From: CAVXNB01 sp963763085
GTDB taxonomy: Bacteria; Actinomycetota; Acidimicrobiia; Acidimicrobiales; Bog-793
Assembly: GCA_963763085.1 (NCBI GenBank)
Contig: CAVXNB010000004.1
Span: 1,426,001 to 1,490,000 of the forward strand
Length of the DNA stretch: 64,000 nt
Direction: 5' to 3'
Shown here: positions 17,672 through 26,129 of the stretch, piece after piece
How positions within the stretch are numbered: position 1 is the stretch's first letter
Layout of the letters: each line of letters starts with the position of its first letter
Position numbers and translations under genes: made by a program
Notes under the pieces: model-generated
Seen by the model: the letters and a program-made list of their open reading frames with translations, nothing else
Databases searched by the model: none
Told to the model about the DNA's origin: nothing

Positions 17672-18177
17672 GGGTCGTCACCTCGCTTTGCTTGCAGAGC
17701 AGGAGTGAGATTCAACTCGGCGGCCACGGCTGCACGCGCACGAGAGAGCCAAACCCGGACTGTCCCCTCTGACGCACCGAGCTCGACCGCGATCTCCGAG
17801 ATGCTCAGACCGACGACCGCCCACGAGACGAGAACCCGCCGCTCCTTCTCCCGGAGCGAAGCGAGAGCGAGGGATAGGTCGACTAGATCCGTGTCGGACT
17901 GTTGGCGCGTGCCCGTGCTCAAGGCCGCGTGCCTCCGACGGGTCCGACGCCGACGCCACGAGCCCACCGCGAGGTTGTGCAACACCTTGCGAGCCCAAGC
18001 CTCTGGGGTCTCCAGTCGCGAGACGCGGCCCCAGTTCCGCCAGACTCTCAGCAGGGTTTCCTGGGTGAGATCCTGTGCCTCTTCGAGGTTGCCCGTGTAG
18101 ACAAAGGCCTGGCGCAGGAGAGAGGGCTTCGCGGCTGCGAAGAAGCGTTCGAAATCCCCAGCTGGGCTCGAGCCCAC
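17668..18177 (-). CDS. ECF sigma factor, SigE family
   Basis: The protein has 169 residues and starts at GTG 18177 behind GAGGAGAC. Region 2 (about residues 10-75) includes GNLEEAQDLTQETLLRVWRN and the -10-reading stretch EAWARKVLHNLAVGSWRRR. Region 4 (about 105-158) includes LREKERRVLVSWAVVGLSIS and the helix-turn-helix EIAVELGASEGTVRVWLSRA. It is complete. Four-base overlap with the following membrane partner shows they are translated together. AT-rich sequence upstream (TACTCATTATGAG, minus strand) may contain its promoter. Confidence 0.93.
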   Translation of the reverse strand: MGSSPAGDFERFFAAAKPSLLRQAFVYTGNLEEAQDLTQETLLRVWRNWGRVSRLETPEAWARKVLHNLAVGSWRRRRTRRRHAALSTGTRQQSDTDLVDLSLALASLREKERRVLVSWAVVGLSISEIAVELGASEGTVRVWLSRARAAVAAELNLTPALQAKRGDDP

Positions 18178-18424
18178 TTCTGTCTCCTCTGCGTTCGCCT
18201 CTCATAATGAGTAACACACGATAGGGGGTCGATTTGCAACAAAGAACTCTTGCTCGACCCAAGCCCACGGCGCCCAGGTGCAGACTCAATTGATGCGGCG
18301 GCTTCGGCGAGCACCCCGAACGCTCGTCGAGGCGATCTCGATTGTGACTGCCCCCCATCAGTTGCGGCCCGAATGAGAGCGGAGCGCCGAGCTCTGTGGC
18401 TCACGCCTTTGCAGGCCGTGAACC

Positions 18425-18901
18425 TTAGGCGGGTATTGCAGGGGGAGTGTCAGGGCCAAGCAGCTCGGCGATCGCTGCTTCAACCCCTGGGACACTCAAG
18501 TCGATGCGCCGACCGACCGACGTGCTCGAACCGGCCCGTCGCGTCCGAACAGTAAGCACCATGTCGCTGCGTGGACCAGGAGTCATCTCTTCTCGGGAAA
18601 AGACCGACCAGGTGTTCCGTCGGACTACGTTCTGACATGCGAGCCAGTCGCTGCCGATTGCGACCTCTCGGGTCTCAAGGGACCAAAACCAGAGATTGAT
18701 GCTCAACAGCAATAGCGCACAGAGCGCCAAGGCGACAGCGCGGACATTCGCAACTACGCCGAAAACGAGGATGCCGATTGGGACGATGGTCATCACGGGC
18801 AGGAACTTCGGGGACAAACGACCGCGATAACGACACAGCGTGGAACCCGGCAACTCCCGGCGTCGCGCCGACACCACCTCATTGTACGCGCTGAAGCTCA
18901 C
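18425..18901 (-). CDS. Small membrane protein, PH-like
   Basis: The protein has 158 residues. Two adjacent hydrophobic helices (about 36-52, PVMTIVPIGILVFGVVANV, and 55-72, AVALALCALLLLSINLWF) form a hairpin, followed by a cytoplasmic beta-rich domain (VAIGSDWLACQNVV, then VLTVRTRRAG and IDLSVPGVEAAIAELLG). This two-helix plus small beta-domain layout is that of bacterial PH-like membrane proteins in Actinobacteria. It is monocistronic. The first 33 residues contain repeated Arg and may be over-extended. The function is unknown. Confidence 0.6.
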   Translation of the reverse strand: MSFSAYNEVVSARRRELPGSTLCRYRGRLSPKFLPVMTIVPIGILVFGVVANVRAVALALCALLLLSINLWFWSLETREVAIGSDWLACQNVVRRNTWSVFSREEMTPGPRSDMVLTVRTRRAGSSTSVGRRIDLSVPGVEAAIAELLGPDTPPAIPA

Positions 18902-18944
18902 CGATATTAAGAGGCGGAGTAGCGAATGGAGGGAGCACGGTGAC

Positions 18945-19376
18945 CTAGATGCGCTCGTCGGTCGCTATGTCAGGCACTCCCTCGAAGTATCGGTCGAGCA
19001 CGTGCCGGAAGGCCGGCACCCCGGGCGCCACCCGCATGAACAGCGTCATCGACGAGTGCAGCTTCTGAGCATCGATGCTTCCAAAGATCTGCTCAGCAGT
19101 TCGACCGGTTGCCTCCATGAGGATGGCAGTGCACTCGGCCAACCGTGGCCCGAGCACTGGATGCTCAAGATACGCCTGCGCCTCCTGCACCGACGAGATA
19201 GCGAATCGTCTCGATATGGAACTCTGCCCAAGTCCAGCAATCTGGGGGAAGACGAACCACATCCAGTGGCTTGTCTTCCGGCCACGTCGCAGCTCCGCCA
19301 CGGCATCTTCGTAGGTTTCGCCCTCGTCCTGGGCAGCAACGAAGCGCTCCAGGTCGTAAGGGTCGTCCATCGTCAC
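18945..19376 (-). CDS. DUF1810 family protein
   Basis: The protein has 143 residues, the full family length. It matches the family pattern: YDLERFVAAQDEGETYEDAV at the N-terminus, then GRKTSHWMWFVFPQIAGLG, then the all-helical rest with SVQEAQAYLEHPVLGPRL and FGSIDAQKLHSSMTLF. The family is related to YbiA/calpastatin-like small helical proteins of unknown biochemical role. It is transcribed alone, opposite to the PRC-barrel gene at 19457. The family identification is strong; the function remains unassigned. Confidence 0.9.
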   Translation of the reverse strand: MTMDDPYDLERFVAAQDEGETYEDAVAELRRGRKTSHWMWFVFPQIAGLGQSSISRRFAISSVQEAQAYLEHPVLGPRLAECTAILMEATGRTAEQIFGSIDAQKLHSSMTLFMRVAPGVPAFRHVLDRYFEGVPDIATDERI

Positions 19377-19456
19377 AAGCGTCTGTCTACCCGATTGTCT
19401 GAACGATCATCGCGATTCCTCGGATTCCCTGCCGGCTTAGGGAGTAACTTCTGAAC

Positions 19457-20104
19457 ATGGCGGAGGGGCTGCAGCTCGCGATGGGAGTCGAAGCCAGTTG
19501 CAGCGACGGGGTTTGCGGCGAGGTGGACCGCTTGATCGTCAACCCGGAGACCATGGTGCTTACCCACATCGGGGTCGAGTCGAAGCATGGGCAGTTGGCC
19601 GGCCGGCTCGTTCCGATCGAACTTGTCGACATTTCGACGAGTGGTATCAACCTGCTTTGCACTTCGGCGGACTTCGAGAATCTCGGTGCCGCTGAGGAGG
19701 AGCACCCCCAGCCGCCACTGCCGAGCCTCCCGTTCGAGAAGGTACTCACCGGCTCGCTCGACCCGCAGTACGCAGGGATGCATGACCGGTGGTTCGGATT
19801 TGCCGTGCCGAAGCCGCCCAAGCCCATCACCTACGACCTTCTCCCCGCGGGGGCCGTGGAGGTCCGCCGAGGCAGCCAAGTCGTTGCCAAGGACGGCGTC
19901 ATCGGGCAGCTCCAAGCCCTTGTGATCGAGCCTGGCAGTCACAACGTGACTCACGTGCTCCTCCAGGAAGGCCACCATTGGGGTCGCAGGCAAGTCGCTA
20001 TCCCGATCAGCGCCGTGAACTGGTTCGACGAGGAGGGCCTGGGCATCCAGCTCAAGATCTCGAAGCGAGAGGTGCAGAGCTTGCCAGACCTGGACAAGGG
20101 ATAG
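19457..20104 (+). CDS. PRC-barrel domain protein
   Basis: The protein has 215 residues and two PRC-barrel-like halves. The first (about 5-65) has VEASCSDGVCGEVDRLIVNP followed by THIGVESKHG and RLVPIELVDIS. The second (about 120-200) has VEVRRGSQVVAKDGVIGQLQ, TKV-type strand VTHVLLQEGHHWG and VAIPISAVNWFDE. A Pro-rich linker joins them. PRC-barrels serve as small adaptor beta-barrels in RNA processing, photosystems and stress proteins; in Actinobacteria such two-barrel proteins are of unknown role. ATG 19457 has a weak ribosome site (CTTCTGAAC region). It is monocistronic. Confidence 0.78.
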   Translation: MAEGLQLAMGVEASCSDGVCGEVDRLIVNPETMVLTHIGVESKHGQLAGRLVPIELVDISTSGINLLCTSADFENLGAAEEEHPQPPLPSLPFEKVLTGSLDPQYAGMHDRWFGFAVPKPPKPITYDLLPAGAVEVRRGSQVVAKDGVIGQLQALVIEPGSHNVTHVLLQEGHHWGRRQVAIPISAVNWFDEEGLGIQLKISKREVQSLPDLDKG

Positions 20105-20186
20105 TCGGGGCGTGATAAAGACGGCAGAGAGCGGCCGGGACCAGGTACGGCTAGGCGCCATCGGGGCGGGGCCAAATGAGCCAGTC

Positions 20187-20813
20187 TCACCCGTTTGCGC
20201 ACGATGGCACGTCTGCCATATAGCCGGTCGCCATCGGTCCGGCCGGTCCGGCGCTCCCGGCGGGTGCTCCGCTCTGTGCAAGCCCAATCCACAGGAGGAC
20301 GCCTAGGGGGATATCGGCGGGCTGTATGGCGAATTCCGTGCCGTCCTCGGCTGGCAGCCCGCTGAGGGTTGCGTCTGTTATGACGTCGCCCATGCTGTAG
20401 TTGCCGTCTTTCCAGTTCGTGCATCCAGCCGGTAGGGCCAGCGAGGAGGAAACGACTGCCGGCACCCCGTCATCACGCAGGCGAGCCTGCAGCCCGGCAA
20501 CGTCCCGCATCTGATACACGGTGACCTGAACCTCTCCGGTCGGGCCCTCATGCACGGTCCATGCGGCAAGAGTGCCATCGCCCGTCGAAATGGTCGGGTG
20601 CGTGCGACCGGGCCCTGTAGGCGGTGCCAGGGGCTGTTCGAACGCCACAGCGGCACATCCCGCCGCCACTGCGATCGCTGCGGCCGCGTAGGCCGGTAAA
20701 CGCCGTCTGCGACGGAGCGCGTGGCCGCGGATCATCACGATATCCGCTGTCGGCTGCATGCGCACATCCGCGAAAGCGCCCCTAACCGCGGCTATTAGCG
20801 CTGAATCGTCCAT
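20187..20813 (-). CDS. Membrane-anchored partner of ECF sigma factor
   Basis: The protein has 208 residues. It starts 11 bases after the stop of the sigma gene 20825-21310 on the same strand. A cytoplasmic head of about 36 residues (SALIAAVRGAFADVRMQPTA) precedes a helix at about 40-58 (LPAYAAAAIAVAAGCAAVAF). The outer domain of about 145 residues contains VQVTVYQMRDVAGLQARLRD, then LPAGCTNWKDGN and a C-terminal Ser-Cys-Ala. It is the shortest partner in the window and has no VPIPQLHLF motif. Head-helix-outer-domain layout and pairing with the sigma factor suggest regulation of that sigma. Confidence 0.78.
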   Translation of the reverse strand: MDDSALIAAVRGAFADVRMQPTADIVMIRGHALRRRRRLPAYAAAAIAVAAGCAAVAFEQPLAPPTGPGRTHPTISTGDGTLAAWTVHEGPTGEVQVTVYQMRDVAGLQARLRDDGVPAVVSSSLALPAGCTNWKDGNYSMGDVITDATLSGLPAEDGTEFAIQPADIPLGVLLWIGLAQSGAPAGSAGPAGPMATGYMADVPSCANG

Positions 20814-20824
20814 GACTGGTCTCC

Positions 20825-21310
20825 TTAGGTAGATGGGGCGTATTCGGTCCTGAGCGAGGCAACTGCTCGCGCCAGATGAGCAGTGACGGTACCGGGCGCT
20901 ATCCCAAGCACCTCGGCCGTTTGCGCAGTGTCGAGATCGAGGAAGATCCGCAAGGCCACGACTTGCCGCTGACGAGCCGGAAGACGTCCGAGCCGCAATA
21001 CGAGCTCGGGATCCACGCCGGCCTCGGTGGGGTCTTCATCGGGCCTCGGCCGAAACCAGCTAGACGGCTGAGAATCCCTCCGCCGTCGACGCCACGAGGA
21101 GACGTGAGCGTTGAGCGCGGTCCGGACGATCCATGCACGAGGAGCAGGGTGCTCGCGGACCGTACTCCAGCTCGCCCACGCCCGAGCAAACGCCTCGGCG
21201 ACGAGGTCTTCTGCCGTATCGAAGTGGCCGACACTGACTAGCACGGTTCGAAAGCAGTCATCCTTGGCCGACTCGTAAAACGAGACGAAGTCCTCCCGCT
21301 GCCGGCTCAT
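20825..21310 (-). CDS. ECF sigma factor
   Basis: The protein has 161 residues from ATG 21310 (MSRQREDFVSFYESAK). The longer open frame upstream is non-homologous and rejected. Region 2 includes GHFDTAEDLVAEAFARAWAS and PRAWIVRTALNAHVSSWRRR. Region 4 includes LPARQRQVVALRIFLDLDTA and QTAEVLGIAPGTVTAHLARA. It is complete. Divergently transcribed from another ECF gene at 21493, with a 182-base shared intergenic region. Its membrane partner follows. Confidence 0.93.
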   Translation of the reverse strand: MSRQREDFVSFYESAKDDCFRTVLVSVGHFDTAEDLVAEAFARAWASWSTVREHPAPRAWIVRTALNAHVSSWRRRRRDSQPSSWFRPRPDEDPTEAGVDPELVLRLGRLPARQRQVVALRIFLDLDTAQTAEVLGIAPGTVTAHLARAVASLRTEYAPST

Positions 21311-21340
21311 GTCACTACTACGTCTGGAGGGTTCGATCCG

Positions 21341-21440
21341 CTTACCCGGAGGGCGTCCGCGAGCGACGTCAGGCGCGGGAAGCGGACTCCGCGTATGTCG
21401 ACCTGGAGGGCGCTCGCCGAGTTGCCAGGTCTGTCCCGGA
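21341..21440 (+). pseudogene. Remnant of helix-turn-helix gene (copy C)
   Basis: The plus frame reads ASASDVRRGKRTP, then RMSTWRALAELPGLSR. The nucleotide match to copy A (1318-1398) includes the identical GGGAAGCGGACTCCGC, with differences concentrated at synonymous positions. Upstream residues do not match, so only the last helices survive. It sits between two divergent ECF genes and directly upstream of the promoter of the rightward one. Confidence 0.55.
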
Positions 21441-21463
21441 TGATCTTCTCCGATCCGTGTCAC

Positions 21464-21490
21464 CCGGAAAAGGCTTCTGCGGCATCTTAT
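21464..21490 (+). promoter_or_regulatory. Candidate ECF-type promoter, leaderless start
   Basis: CCGGAA (21464-21469) and CATCTTAT (21483-21490) fit the -35/-10 style of ECF promoters. The GTG start at 21493 or 21496 lies at the expected transcription start and no ribosome site is present, so the transcript is probably leaderless. Confidence 0.4.
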
Positions 21491-21492
21491 AG

Positions 21493-21963
21493 GTGGTGGG
21501 GGGAAGATCCGATGAGGAGATCTACGAGAAGTACGCCGACGAGCTGATTCGTTTCGCCACCGGTCTCGTGGGCGCCGGCGACGCCGCCGACGTCGTCTCG
21601 TCGGCCGTGCTGAGTTGCATGTCGTCCAGGTCGTGGCCAGAAGTCACGAACTCGCGCGCGTACCTCTTCCGGGGCGTGGTCAGCGCGGCACGCCAGCTTC
21701 ACCGATCGGGTTCAAAACGGCAACGGCGCGAGCAACGCTGGGCCTCACCGGAAGCCTTCGAGCAACCCGAGATTCGACCCGAGATCCTTGCCGCCGTTAA
21801 CGCCCTCAGCGTCCGACAACGAGCCGTCACCATCCTGACTTACTGGTTCGATCTCGATCCGTCGTCCATCTCACGCATGCTCGAGATCTCCGAAGGCTCG
21901 GTCCGCCGACATCTGGCGCGCGCCCGGGCGCGGCTGAAGGAGTCGCTCGATGCACACGCCTGA
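21493..21963 (+). CDS. ECF sigma factor
   Basis: The protein has 156 residues and starts at GTG 21493 (or 21496). Region 2 has YEKYADELIRFATGLVGAGD, then AADVVSSAVLSCM and the stretch SRAYLFRGVVSAARQLHRSG. Region 4 has LSVRQRAVTILTYWFDLDPS and SISRMLEISEGSVRRHLARA. It is complete, though short. It overlaps the start of the FG-GAP partner by 14 bases. The unusual FDLDPSSIS around the start of region 4 distinguishes it from the other sigma factors here. Confidence 0.9.
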   Translation: MVGGRSDEEIYEKYADELIRFATGLVGAGDAADVVSSAVLSCMSSRSWPEVTNSRAYLFRGVVSAARQLHRSGSKRQRREQRWASPEAFEQPEIRPEILAAVNALSVRQRAVTILTYWFDLDPSSISRMLEISEGSVRRHLARARARLKESLDAHA

Positions 21964-23377
21964 CGAACTCGACTCTCGCATACGGGAGCTGGTCTGGAGG
22001 CTTGTCGAAACGAGCCCGCCGCCACCGCCATTCCCCAGCCCCGTCGATGCCCGCGACGAGACAGCACGAACCGTCGCAAGGCCGGCCCGGGTTCTTTTGG
22101 GGCGGCTCCGGCCTCGCACATCTCGGGGTCTCATGGGAGTCATCGTGATCGCGGTAGCGATCGTTGCCCTCTTCGTGGTGCCGATTCCTCAGCTCCACCT
22201 CTTCGGCCATCGCTCGGGCCACCATCGGTTGCCCAAGGTGCCAGCGGTCGGAACGCGACTGGCTGAGTTGAAGGGATCCGACACCACTCCCGGCGACTAC
22301 TTTGGGTCCTCTCTCGCAATCTCGGGCGGGACTCTCGTGGTAGGCGCGTTCGACCAGGCGAATAATGCCGGGCGGGCCTATGTGTTCAAGACGACGGCAG
22401 TCGGCTGGAAGCAGGTTGCCGAACTGAAGGGGTCCGACGCCGTCGCCGGCGACAACTTCGGTTCCTCGGTCGCCATCTCCGGGCGAACCATCGTCGTCGG
22501 TAGCTCAAGCCACGCGCAGTCGCCAGGTAGCGCCTACGTGTTCGCCCAGACCGCCTCCGGTTGGAGACAGGTCGCCGAGCTCAAGACCCCCCCAGTCAGG
22601 GCCGGTCCTGGCTCGCACACCTCGGTGGCGATCTCGGGCGGAACCATCGTCGTTGGTTGGACCTACATCGCCATCTACAGTGCGACGGAATCCTCGGTGT
22701 CATTGCCAGGGGCGGCATACGTGTACACCAAGACCGCGACCGGTTGGCGGCAAACGGCCGCGCTGAGAGGCTCGGACTCGGCCGGCTCCGACGGCTTTGG
22801 ATGCTCAGTGGCCATCTCGGGTAAGACGGTCATCGTTGGCGCCACCGCCAGCCCACCGGGGCGCCCTGAGGGTCGGGCCTACGTGTTCACGAGGACGGCG
22901 GGGGGCTGGCAGCAGGCCGCCGAGCTGCCACCTTCCGGCACGGTCAGTCCGAGCTTTGGCCTGTCAGTCGCCGTCTCGGGCTCGACGGCCGTCGTCGGGG
23001 GCGACGGTAGCAGCCCCCTGTACGTGTTCTCCAAGAGGTCGACAAGCTGGAAGCCGGCGGCTGTGCTGAAGGACTCAGACGCCGCTGCCGGTAACGACTT
23101 TGGCTCGACCGTGGCCATCTCGGGCACGACGGTGATCGTTGGCTCTCCCGACTTCGCAAGCTTTACCGGCCGTGCCTATCTGTTCACGGAAGGAAGACAC
23201 GGCTGGAAGCAGATAGCCGAGCTGAACGGTTCCAAGAGAGCCGACGAGTACTTCGGCGCAGGGGTGGCCATCTCAGGCTCGACAGCGGTCGTGAGTTCAA
23301 TCCCGACGTCAGGTTCTCCGGATGTGCACGTGAACGGGTCCGAAGCCCTCGGTCGGGTCTATGTGTTCCAGGCATGA
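21950..23377 (+). CDS. Membrane-anchored FG-GAP beta-propeller, partner of ECF sigma factor
   Basis: The protein has 475 residues. ATG 21950 lies inside the end of the sigma gene. The cytoplasmic head of about 60 residues begins HTPDELDSRIRELVWRLVET. The helix at about 62-78 (MGVIVIAVAIVALFVVP) ends in VPIPQLHLFGH. From residue 95 there are about seven FG-GAP-type blades with consensus ELKGSD, then GDxFGSSVAISGxTIVVG, then GxAYVFxxTxxGWKQ. This is the integrin-alpha-like propeller used for ligand binding; the Asp-rich calcium loops are only partly kept. The design implies that binding of an outer ligand is signalled to the sigma factor through the helix; that mechanism is inference. Confidence 0.85.
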   Translation: MHTPDELDSRIRELVWRLVETSPPPPPFPSPVDARDETARTVARPARVLLGRLRPRTSRGLMGVIVIAVAIVALFVVPIPQLHLFGHRSGHHRLPKVPAVGTRLAELKGSDTTPGDYFGSSLAISGGTLVVGAFDQANNAGRAYVFKTTAVGWKQVAELKGSDAVAGDNFGSSVAISGRTIVVGSSSHAQSPGSAYVFAQTASGWRQVAELKTPPVRAGPGSHTSVAISGGTIVVGWTYIAIYSATESSVSLPGAAYVYTKTATGWRQTAALRGSDSAGSDGFGCSVAISGKTVIVGATASPPGRPEGRAYVFTRTAGGWQQAAELPPSGTVSPSFGLSVAVSGSTAVVGGDGSSPLYVFSKRSTSWKPAAVLKDSDAAAGNDFGSTVAISGTTVIVGSPDFASFTGRAYLFTEGRHGWKQIAELNGSKRADEYFGAGVAISGSTAVVSSIPTSGSPDVHVNGSEALGRVYVFQA

Positions 23378-23442
23378 GACAACCAACCGCAAGGCCAGTC
23401 CCTCAAAGGCAACACGGCTCCAGACCGAGGAGGTATTTCACC

Positions 23443-25144
23443 ATGTCGCACGTCATAGTTGGCCACCCACAGCAGGAGAGGCCTCGCCTGCTTCGTACCG
23501 CCATCGCCATCGCCACATTGCTCGGGTCGGCGCTCGTCCTGCTGGCGGGGGCGGCACCAGCGTCGGCGAGCACCTTGAGCGTCTGCCAAAGGGGTTGTGC
23601 GTACACCGAGATCGGTCCTGCAGTCGCAGCTGCAGGCGATGGCGACACCGTGAGCGTCGGCCCTGGCACATACCTCGGGGGGTTCACGATTGACCAAAAC
23701 CTGAGCGTTGTCGGCGCCGGTGATCAGAAGACGATCATCAGGGGCGGTGGGTCGGTGGTCACTATCGGTTCGTTCGGCGCCACGACCGAGCCGACGGTCT
23801 CGATCTCCGGCGTGACGATCACGGGCGGCGTAGCGCAGACGAGCCCGGAGTCGATCCCGTTCTTTGGTGTTCCAGGTGTGTGGGCGACCGGTGGCGGCAT
23901 CGACATTCCGCCGAACGCCGACTTCTCGGGCGGCGCGACGGTCACGATCTCGAACAGCGTGATCACGGGCAACCGCGCCGACCCGACCGCCGAAGTCGAT
24001 TCGGGCTTCCCGTGTCCGGGCTTTTCGGACGGTGAATGCCCGTACGCAGCGGCGTTAGGGGGCGGCATCGACAGCTGGGGGATGCTCACTCTTCGAAACT
24101 CGATCGTCAGCGACAACAGCGCCGGATCGGCGGGGACCTCAAGCGACGCTGACGGCGCAGGGATCTGCAGCTCAGCGGGAAGCGTGACATTGACCAACAC
24201 CGTCATGTCGAGGAATCACGCCGTGGCGACCGGGCCGAACGGACGCGAGGCCGAAGGCGGAGCAATCAACGTCGCCTGCATGGGACCCGGTGAGAACGAT
24301 CCCTTAATAGTGATGAACAGCACGATCACCGACAACACCGCGACTGTCACCAGCAATCTGCCGGTGTTCTACCTCGGGTCAGGCCCCATCTCGATGAACG
24401 CGGCCGCGGCCGGCATCGACGACGGCCAGTACAGCTTCCCGGTCACGATCGAAAACACATCGGTGACAAACAACGTGGCCATCGCGAACGATCCGATGGG
24501 CGAGCCGCAGGGCTTCAACGCTGCGATCTCGGTGGCGGGTCCGCTCAGCATGACGAACTCCGTCGTCTCGGGCAACCGGTCGATCACAATCGCCGCGACC
24601 TCGGCCGACGTCGGGCCGGAAGGCGGCGTCATCGGGGCGGGCGGAGGAGGAACGATCAACAACACGCCTCATCACGAACAATGTCTCCGACATGTTCAGC
24701 CCCGGAATCGCGGCGGTTATCGGCGCCCTCGAAGACTTCGGTGCCACCAGTTCGTTGACCGTCCAGAACAGCACGATTAGCGGCAACACCGCAAAGGCGA
24801 TCAGTACCAGCTCGACAGGCGAGGCCAACATCTTTGGTGTCGGACTTTCCAACGGAGGTCCGATCGTGTTGATCGGGGACCACGTGAACGACAATCTCGG
24901 CACGGCCAGAGGACCATCGGGCACCGCACAAGGTGGCGGAGTGTGGAGCAGTTCCGAGGTGTATTCCCCGGTACCGCCGCAGCTGACACTCGAGAACACG
25001 ACGGTGACGCAAAACGCTCTCATCGGAAGTCACGGCATCACCGTGCAGGGCGGTGGCCTGTTCACCGACCCGTCGGAGTCCGTCACCTTGACTCACTCGC
25101 TGATTGCGCTGAACTTTCCTGATCAGTGCTTCGGCATCTGCTGA
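23443..25144 (+). CDS. Secreted right-handed beta-helix protein, frameshifted
   Basis: The start ATG 23443 follows GAGGAGGTATTTCACC; it is downstream of the FG-GAP gene by 65 bases. A signal peptide ends at APASAS. The first coil region, CQRGCAYTEIGPAVAAAGDG then DTVSVGPGTYLGGFTID, is typical of pectate-lyase-like adhesins. Repeated SNSVITGNRA, NSIVSDNSAG and NSTITDNTAT units are rungs of a parallel beta-helix. The frame runs to 24780 but homology leaves it at about 24667: the frame ending at 25144 continues as LITNNVSDMF, VQNSTISGNTAK, ENTTVTQNAL. Removal of one C in ACGCCTC joins both. With the join the protein has about 566 residues and the fold is complete. No catalytic residues are assigned. 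Confidence 0.82.
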
Positions 25145-25185
25145 CGACTAGGTACCGTTTGGCTCCAACAGGTTGCTGTGCAGAG

Positions 25186-25377
25186 TCACCGGCTGCTTGT
25201 GGTGGACTCGCCGGTGGGCGTAGCCGAGGAGCCGTACTGCTCCGCGAGCGTGACGTTCGATTTAGCTCCGACGGCCATGCAGGCGGTGGTTGCGGAACAT
25301 GAAACGGCGAAGAGCACACCCGATGAAGCGGTACCAACAGTAGGCGTCGCCGTCCGGATGGGCCGTTTCTCCTCCAA
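25186..25377 (-). pseudogene. Fragment of SCxxxxxCxAVG repeat protein
   Basis: A 63-residue open frame contains FAVSCSATTACMAVGAKSNV, then LAEQYG. That is one blade of the cysteine-paired repeat seen in the lipoprotein at 32439-33656 (VTCTSESNCIAVGTY, VLHWTGSRWS) and related genes. No signal peptide or further repeats are present. It is probably the relic of a larger surface-protein gene. Confidence 0.4.
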
Positions 25378-25446
25378 GGTCTCCTAGTTCCTGTCGGACC
25401 CGGGCCTCCGCGCCCTCCAGCGGCCTGACCTTGGCAGAATGAGCCC

Positions 25447-25878
25447 ATGCCTTCAATCACAGGGCGGCTGTTACCGGTCCTCACCGTTCGCGACCTCGGT
25501 CGGAGCACCACGTGCTACGCCGCGGTGCTCGGGATGGAAATTCGCCGCCAGTTCGTCGATGACTCAGGTCATGTCGGCGACACGTGTCTGTTCGAGCCGT
25601 CGAGTGGCCTCGAAATTTCCCTTGTAGATCACGCTGCGAACCCTGGCGATGGATTCAGCGAGTTCCGCACCGGCCTCGACCACCTCGAGTTCGTGGTTGC
25701 CAAGCGCTCCGACCTCGACGAGTGGGCGAACCGACTCGACACGCTCGAGGTCCCACACTCCGGAGTCAAGGAACCCGCGTACACGAAGAACGCCATGATC
25801 ACGTTCCGAGACCCGGACAATATCCAGCTGGAGTTCTTCTGGCGGGCGCCTGAAACGGATTGCTCAGCAGTCTCCTAG
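25447..25878 (+). CDS. VOC (glyoxalase/bleomycin-resistance fold) protein
   Basis: The protein has 143 residues, one complete VOC monomer made of two beta-alpha-beta-beta-beta modules. Module 1 is LPVLTVRDLGRSTTCYAAVL with CLFEPSSGLEISLVDH. Module 2 is GLDHLEFVVAKRSDLDEWAN with ITFRDPDNIQLEFFW. The DPDxxxLEFF ending is the family hallmark; the Glu in LEFF is the usual metal ligand, while His in GLDHLEF may be another. The substrate is unknown: the superfamily includes dioxygenases, isomerases and sequestration proteins. It is probably monocistronic. Confidence 0.9.
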   Translation: MPSITGRLLPVLTVRDLGRSTTCYAAVLGMEIRRQFVDDSGHVGDTCLFEPSSGLEISLVDHAANPGDGFSEFRTGLDHLEFVVAKRSDLDEWANRLDTLEVPHSGVKEPAYTKNAMITFRDPDNIQLEFFWRAPETDCSAVS

Positions 25879-26129
25879 TCAATATCAACAAATAGGTGCC
25901 CGTGTCCGATCAGCAGATCGGCGACCCGGGGCTCCCGTCCGAAGATCGGCCCGGTGGTCGACCCGACGTAGCCTGCGCCGTTCTCGTTGCGGGTCCCCAC
26001 CCCATGCCGGTCCGACGGAGTCCATATGATTGGCTCTGTCCGGCTGCATCAGTTCCCGACCAAGGATTCAATGTTGGGGGGATTCTTAGGCGGACGGCAA
26101 TACCGAGCATCGCAACGAGAGGATCTGAT

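Noticed and set aside
19373..20287. Minus-strand open frame over the PRC-barrel gene
   Set aside because: No motif, while the plus-strand PRC-barrel pattern is clear.
21326..21350. GGTTCGATCC resembling a tRNA T-loop
   Set aside because: The T-stem does not pair and no anticodon arm or acceptor stem can be built around it.
1318..21433. Similar direct repeats at 1318 and 21348 as attachment sites of a 20-kb element
   Set aside because: The differences fall mostly at synonymous codon positions of a shared reading frame, and no integrase is present; gene relics explain them better.
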